A stretch of 7,776 nucleotides of DNA from Comamonadaceae bacterium (GTDB lineage: Bacteria; Pseudomonadota; Gammaproteobacteria; Burkholderiales; Burkholderiaceae_C): positions 1-7,776 of the forward strand of contig CANGML010000070.1 of assembly GCA_947454585.1 (NCBI GenBank). The letters run 5' to 3'. A model generated the notes under the pieces. That model saw only the letters and a program-made list of their open reading frames with translations, made no database searches and had not been told where the DNA came from. This document shows, one piece after another, positions 5,064-7,776 of the stretch. Every line of letters begins with the position of its first letter. The first letter of the stretch is position 1. Both the position numbers and the translations under genes were made by a program.

Positions 5064-5714
5064 TCAAGCGGATGGCGTATCCGCTTCTTTCTTCGCCCCA
5101 ATCTTGGTTTCTTGACCCGACACCAAGCGCGCGATGTTGTCTTTGTGGCGCATCAGCAGCAAGGCGCTCATCACCATCACGGCCAGCAATTCAGCCTGGC
5201 TGGTTTGCCAGGCCAAGTTGTCGCCAAACAAATAATAGACCGGGGCAAACAAAGACGCGGCTAAGGCCGCCAACGATGAATAGCGGAAAAAGAACGCCAC
5301 GATCAACCACGTACTCAGCGTGGCCAGACCCAACATGGGCTCCACGCCAAACAAAATGCCTGCCGCCGTGGCGACGCCCTTGCCACCTTTGAAACTAAAA
5401 AACACGGGCCACAAATGGCCGATAAAGGCGGCAATGGCCACCAAGGCCACAGCACGGTCATCCAACCCCACGACTGAGCCAAACAGCTTGACCAAGACCA
5501 CAGGCAGATAGCCCTTGAGTGCATCAAACAACAAGGTGGCAATGGCGGCGGCTTTGTTGCCCGAGCGCAGCACATTGGTCGCCCCGGGGTTTTGGCTGCC
5601 ATAGGTGCGCGGGTCGTCTAAGCCCATCACACGGCTCACGATCACGGCGAATGACAAGGACCCCACCAAATACGCCCCTAAGGTAAGGACCACGACTGAA
5701 GATTCTTCGAGCAT
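5064..5714 (-). CDS. plsY: Acyl-phosphate:glycerol-3-phosphate acyltransferase
   Basis: A complete 216-residue integral inner-membrane enzyme that transfers acyl groups from acyl-phosphate to glycerol-3-phosphate, making lysophosphatidate for phospholipid synthesis. The conserved cytoplasmic motifs are in order: YGSQNPGATNVLRSGNK (38-54), LLFDALKG (61-68), GHLWPVFFSFKGGKGVAT (99-116) and RHKDNIARL (189-197). Several long hydrophobic segments lie between them, giving a five-helix pattern, followed by a short charged tail. The start at 5714 is preferred over the in-frame ATG at 5753 because AAAGGA lies 7 bases before it and the longer form would overlap tas. The gene begins 11 bp after the tas stop, so the two are very likely cotranscribed. 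Confidence 0.96.
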   Translation of the reverse strand: MLEESSVVVLTLGAYLVGSLSFAVIVSRVMGLDDPRTYGSQNPGATNVLRSGNKAAAIATLLFDALKGYLPVVLVKLFGSVVGLDDRAVALVAIAAFIGHLWPVFFSFKGGKGVATAAGILFGVEPMLGLATLSTWLIVAFFFRYSSLAALAASLFAPVYYLFGDNLAWQTSQAELLAVMVMSALLLMRHKDNIARLVSGQETKIGAKKEADTPSA

Positions 5715-5725
5715 CTGTCTGTCCT

Positions 5726-6793
5726 TTATTGCGCGGGATCGCGCAATTCCCAACGAACGGCATCAATCGCCGCCAACAGCTCGGGCGACAAAATGGTTCC
5801 CCACGCATCCAAGTCTGCATCCAGTTGCGCCAGCGAGGTCACGCCAATGATGGTGCTGGTCACTTGCCACTTGGTGTAACAAAACGCCAACGCCATTTGC
5901 GAAGGTGTCATGCCGTTCTCCTGCGCCAGTGCGTTGTAGCGGCGTGCCGCCACCAAGGCCTCAGGGCGCCCCCAGCGTTGCTTGCGCACGCTTTCATAGC
6001 CCGAGATGCGCGCCCCTTGGGGGGCTTGCGGCCCGGTGATGCCGCTCGCGTCGTACTTGCCCGTGAGCAAACCAAACGCCAAGGGCGAATAAGCCAACAA
6101 GGACACATTCAAACGGTGGCAGGTTTCATCCAAACCGTTCTCAAAAGTGCGGTTGACCAGGCAGTAGGGGTTCTGCGTGGTCGCCACACGCGGCAAGCCA
6201 TGCTGCTCAGCCAGGCGAACAAACTCGTGCACGCCATAGGGCGTTTCGTTGGACAAACCCACATGGCGCACCTTGCCCGCTTTGACCAATTGGGCCAAAG
6301 CTTCGAGCTGTTCGCGAATGGGCGTCTGTGTGCTTTCTTTGCTGGGGTCGTAATAGACACCGCCAAAAGCGGGCACATGGCGCTCGGGCCAATGGATTTG
6401 GTAGAGGTCAATCACCTCCGTTTGCAAGCGACGCAAGCTGCCTTCGCAGGAGGTGATGACGTCTTGGGCCGTCAGGCCTGCGTGATCGCGCACCCAAGGC
6501 ATGGCACGTGAAGGGCCCGCCACTTTGGTCGCGAGCACCAACTTCTGGCGAGCACCTGGGTGTTTGGCAAACCAGTTGCCAAGGATGGTTTCGGTGTGGC
6601 CACACGTCTCTGCTTTAGGGGGGACCGAATACATCTCCGCCGTGTCGATGAAGTTCACCCCACGCGCCAGGGCGTGATCCAAAATGGCATGTGAGTCCGC
6701 TTCCTTCACTTGTTCGCCAAAAGTCATGGTGCCTAGGCAAATAGGCGTGACGTGCAAGTCGCTGGTACCCAGCTGTACAAGAGGAAAAGTCAT
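5726..6793 (-). CDS. tas: Tas-family NADP(H)-dependent aldo/keto reductase
   Basis: A complete 355-residue TIM-barrel oxidoreductase. The N-terminal LGTMTFGEQVKEADSHAILD, the AEMYSVPPK loop, VAGPSRAMPWVR, LYQIHWPERHVPAFGG and VGLSNETPYGVHEF follow E. coli Tas closely as I recall it. The catalytic tetrad reads Asp50, Tyr55, Lys90 and His134. QNPYCLVNR and LAYSPLAFGLLTGKY are further family blocks. The natural substrate is unknown; E. coli tas was found through suppression of tyrosine auxotrophy during starvation. The ATG at 6793 has GGAG 8 bases upstream. It is the first gene of a probable tas-plsY unit, separated from the upstream acyl-CoA synthetase gene by a terminator. Confidence 0.94.
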   Translation of the reverse strand: MTFPLVQLGTSDLHVTPICLGTMTFGEQVKEADSHAILDHALARGVNFIDTAEMYSVPPKAETCGHTETILGNWFAKHPGARQKLVLATKVAGPSRAMPWVRDHAGLTAQDVITSCEGSLRRLQTEVIDLYQIHWPERHVPAFGGVYYDPSKESTQTPIREQLEALAQLVKAGKVRHVGLSNETPYGVHEFVRLAEQHGLPRVATTQNPYCLVNRTFENGLDETCHRLNVSLLAYSPLAFGLLTGKYDASGITGPQAPQGARISGYESVRKQRWGRPEALVAARRYNALAQENGMTPSQMALAFCYTKWQVTSTIIGVTSLAQLDADLDAWGTILSPELLAAIDAVRWELRDPAQ

Positions 6794-6820
6794 GGATGAA
6801 CTCCAAACGAGAGGACGTAA

Positions 6821-6851
6821 TTAAAACCCTGCAAGTCTAAAGCCTTGCAGG
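6821..6851 (-). terminator. Intrinsic terminator of the acyl-CoA synthetase gene
   Basis: CCTGCAAG (6828-6835) is the perfect reverse complement of CTTGCAGG (6844-6851), with an 8-base loop. On the minus strand the stem is followed by GTTTTAATTA, a modest U-tract. It starts 7 bases after the stop codon at 6859 and separates that gene from tas. Confidence 0.75.
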
Positions 6852-6858
6852 TGCTGAT

Positions 6859-7776
6859 TTAGATCGCTTGCGCTCTGGCCTCTTCTTGCAAACGCAAGAC
6901 ACGACGCTGCACTTTGCCCGTGGTGGTCATGGGCAATTCGGCGATGAACTCGATCTCTTTGGGGTACTCATACGGCGCCAGCTTGCCGCGCACATGCAAT
7001 TGCAGCTCGGCCACCAAGTCATCGCCGGCAGCGTAACCCACCGACAACACCACATAGGCTTTGACCAAGGCGCCGCGTTGGGCGTCGGGCTTGGGCACCA
7101 CGGCGGCGTTGGCTACGGCGGGGTGTTTGACCAAGCAGTTTTCAATCTCACTCGGGCCAATGCGGTAGCCCGCGGCTTTGAACACATCGTCGGCGCGACC
7201 TTGGTACCAGAGGTAACCATCTTCGTCGCGCACCGCCATGTCCCCAGTGCGGCACCAGTCGCCCGTGAACTTGTTGTGGGTAGATCGGTCGTTTTTCCAA
7301 TACCCCAAAAAGAAAATGGGGTCAGGCTGACCCTGGTGGTTGTAGCGGTTCAGCGCCACATCGCCGGGCACGCCGACGGGGCACTCACGCCCCTCTTCAT
7401 CAATCACCGCCACAAGGTGCCCCGGGTAGCCCTTGCCCATGCTGCCGGGCTTGGCGGGCCAGCCCACACCATCACGCGCCTGACCATTCATGGCGCAGTT
7501 GCCCACGATGTAGTTGATTTCGGTTTGTCCAAACATCTCATTCACCGTGACACCCAGCTGCGATTGGCAATAGCCAAACACCGCATCGCCCACCGCTTCG
7601 CCAGCACTCATGATGGCTTGCAGCTGGAGCTTGAACTGACCCCGGGGTGAGGGGTAGGCCTTCATCATGGCCTTCAGTGCCGTCGGAAATAAAAAGGTGT
7701 GTGTCACGCCTTGCTGCTGCATCAAGTGAAAGGCCAGCTCGGGGCTGAAGCGCCCGTTCCAGGCCACGATGGGGCG
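6859..7776 (-). CDS. AMP-forming acyl-CoA synthetase (AMP-binding family), 5' end outside window
   Basis: The last 305 codons of an adenylating enzyme; the frame is open to the right edge (RPIVAWNG...), so the GTG at 7767 need not be a start. ANL-superfamily core motifs are present: NEMFGQTE (A5), WCRTGDMAVRDEDGY with the ribose-binding Asp (A7), GRADDVFKAAGYRIGPSEIE (the hinge, A8), and PMTTTGKVQRR with the adenylation Lys near residue 288 of the fragment (A10). VNEMFGQTEINYIVGN and YPKEIEFI are typical of acetyl/medium-chain acyl-CoA synthetase-like proteins. The enzyme activates a carboxylic acid with ATP and CoA; the chain length cannot be read because the acyl-pocket N-terminal half is missing. 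It ends at a hairpin terminator before tas. Confidence 0.9.
   Translation of the reverse strand, partial: RPIVAWNGRFSPELAFHLMQQQGVTHTFLFPTALKAMMKAYPSPRGQFKLQLQAIMSAGEAVGDAVFGYCQSQLGVTVNEMFGQTEINYIVGNCAMNGQARDGVGWPAKPGSMGKGYPGHLVAVIDEEGRECPVGVPGDVALNRYNHQGQPDPIFFLGYWKNDRSTHNKFTGDWCRTGDMAVRDEDGYLWYQGRADDVFKAAGYRIGPSEIENCLVKHPAVANAAVVPKPDAQRGALVKAYVVLSVGYAAGDDLVAELQLHVRGKLAPYEYPKEIEFIAELPMTTTGKVQRRVLRLQEEARAQAI

Noticed and set aside
5715..5753. Upstream start for plsY at 5753
   Set aside because: It would overlap the tas end and lacks a ribosome site, whereas 5714 has AAAGGA at good spacing.
5729..6511. Long plus-strand open frame opposite tas
   Set aside because: Antisense to an intact aldo-keto reductase, no ribosome site and no recognisable motif.
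6868..7650. Long plus-strand open frame opposite the acyl-CoA synthetase
   Set aside because: Antisense shadow of a gene with clear ANL-family motifs; His/Gly/Ala-rich and without domain signs.
1..7776. CRISPR array, tRNA/rRNA gene, insertion sequence or prophage genes
   Set aside because: No regularly spaced repeats, cloverleaf-type sequence, transposase or integrase motifs were seen on either strand.

Overview
The window looks like chromosome from a betaproteobacterium, most likely a Burkholderiales/Comamonadaceae-type freshwater organism. This rests on how the housekeeping proteins read (E. coli-class ArgG tail, MurB, YajQ, PlsY, Tas) and on moderately high GC; it is an inference, not a database result. 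Most of the window is ordinary, tightly packed core genome. One stretch (about 170-2250) looks accessory.

Layout, left to right. (1) The last 38 codons of argG (+) end in a strong hairpin terminator with a UACG tetraloop (134-167). (2) A visibly more AT-rich segment carries two overlapping minus-strand genes: a small lipoprotein with an EF-hand-like acidic loop (2036-1524), then a secreted alpha/beta hydrolase with a C-terminal YfaP/DUF2135-like domain (1540-203). The segment closes with an AT-rich leader, a possible gene remnant (2103-2249) and a second, nearly identical copy of the argG terminator (2250-2277). That second copy sits between divergent genes and has no obvious gene to terminate. 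(3) A small low-affinity iron permease-family membrane protein (+) converges on murB (-). murB diverges from yajQ (+) across only 39 bp. (4) A higBA toxin-antitoxin operon (-) abuts yajQ tail to tail with overlapping stop codons. It has a perfect 19-bp palindromic operator and a consensus -10 so close to the GTG start of higB that the mRNA may be leaderless. (5) tas (aldo-keto reductase) and plsY (glycerol-3-phosphate acyltransferase) form a minus-strand operon. (6) The C-terminal two thirds or so of an AMP-forming acyl-CoA synthetase (-) runs off the right edge and ends at a hairpin terminator.

Working together: MurB (peptidoglycan precursor) and PlsY (phospholipid precursor) serve envelope synthesis, and ArgG serves arginine synthesis. 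The lipoprotein/hydrolase pair is probably an exported two-gene unit of unknown substrate, and is the least understood part of the window. The most notable structural signals are the duplicated terminator bracketing that pair, a perfect 14-bp inverted repeat inside the lipoprotein gene, and the compact higBA promoter/operator. I see no CRISPR array, tRNA, rRNA, transposase or integrase.
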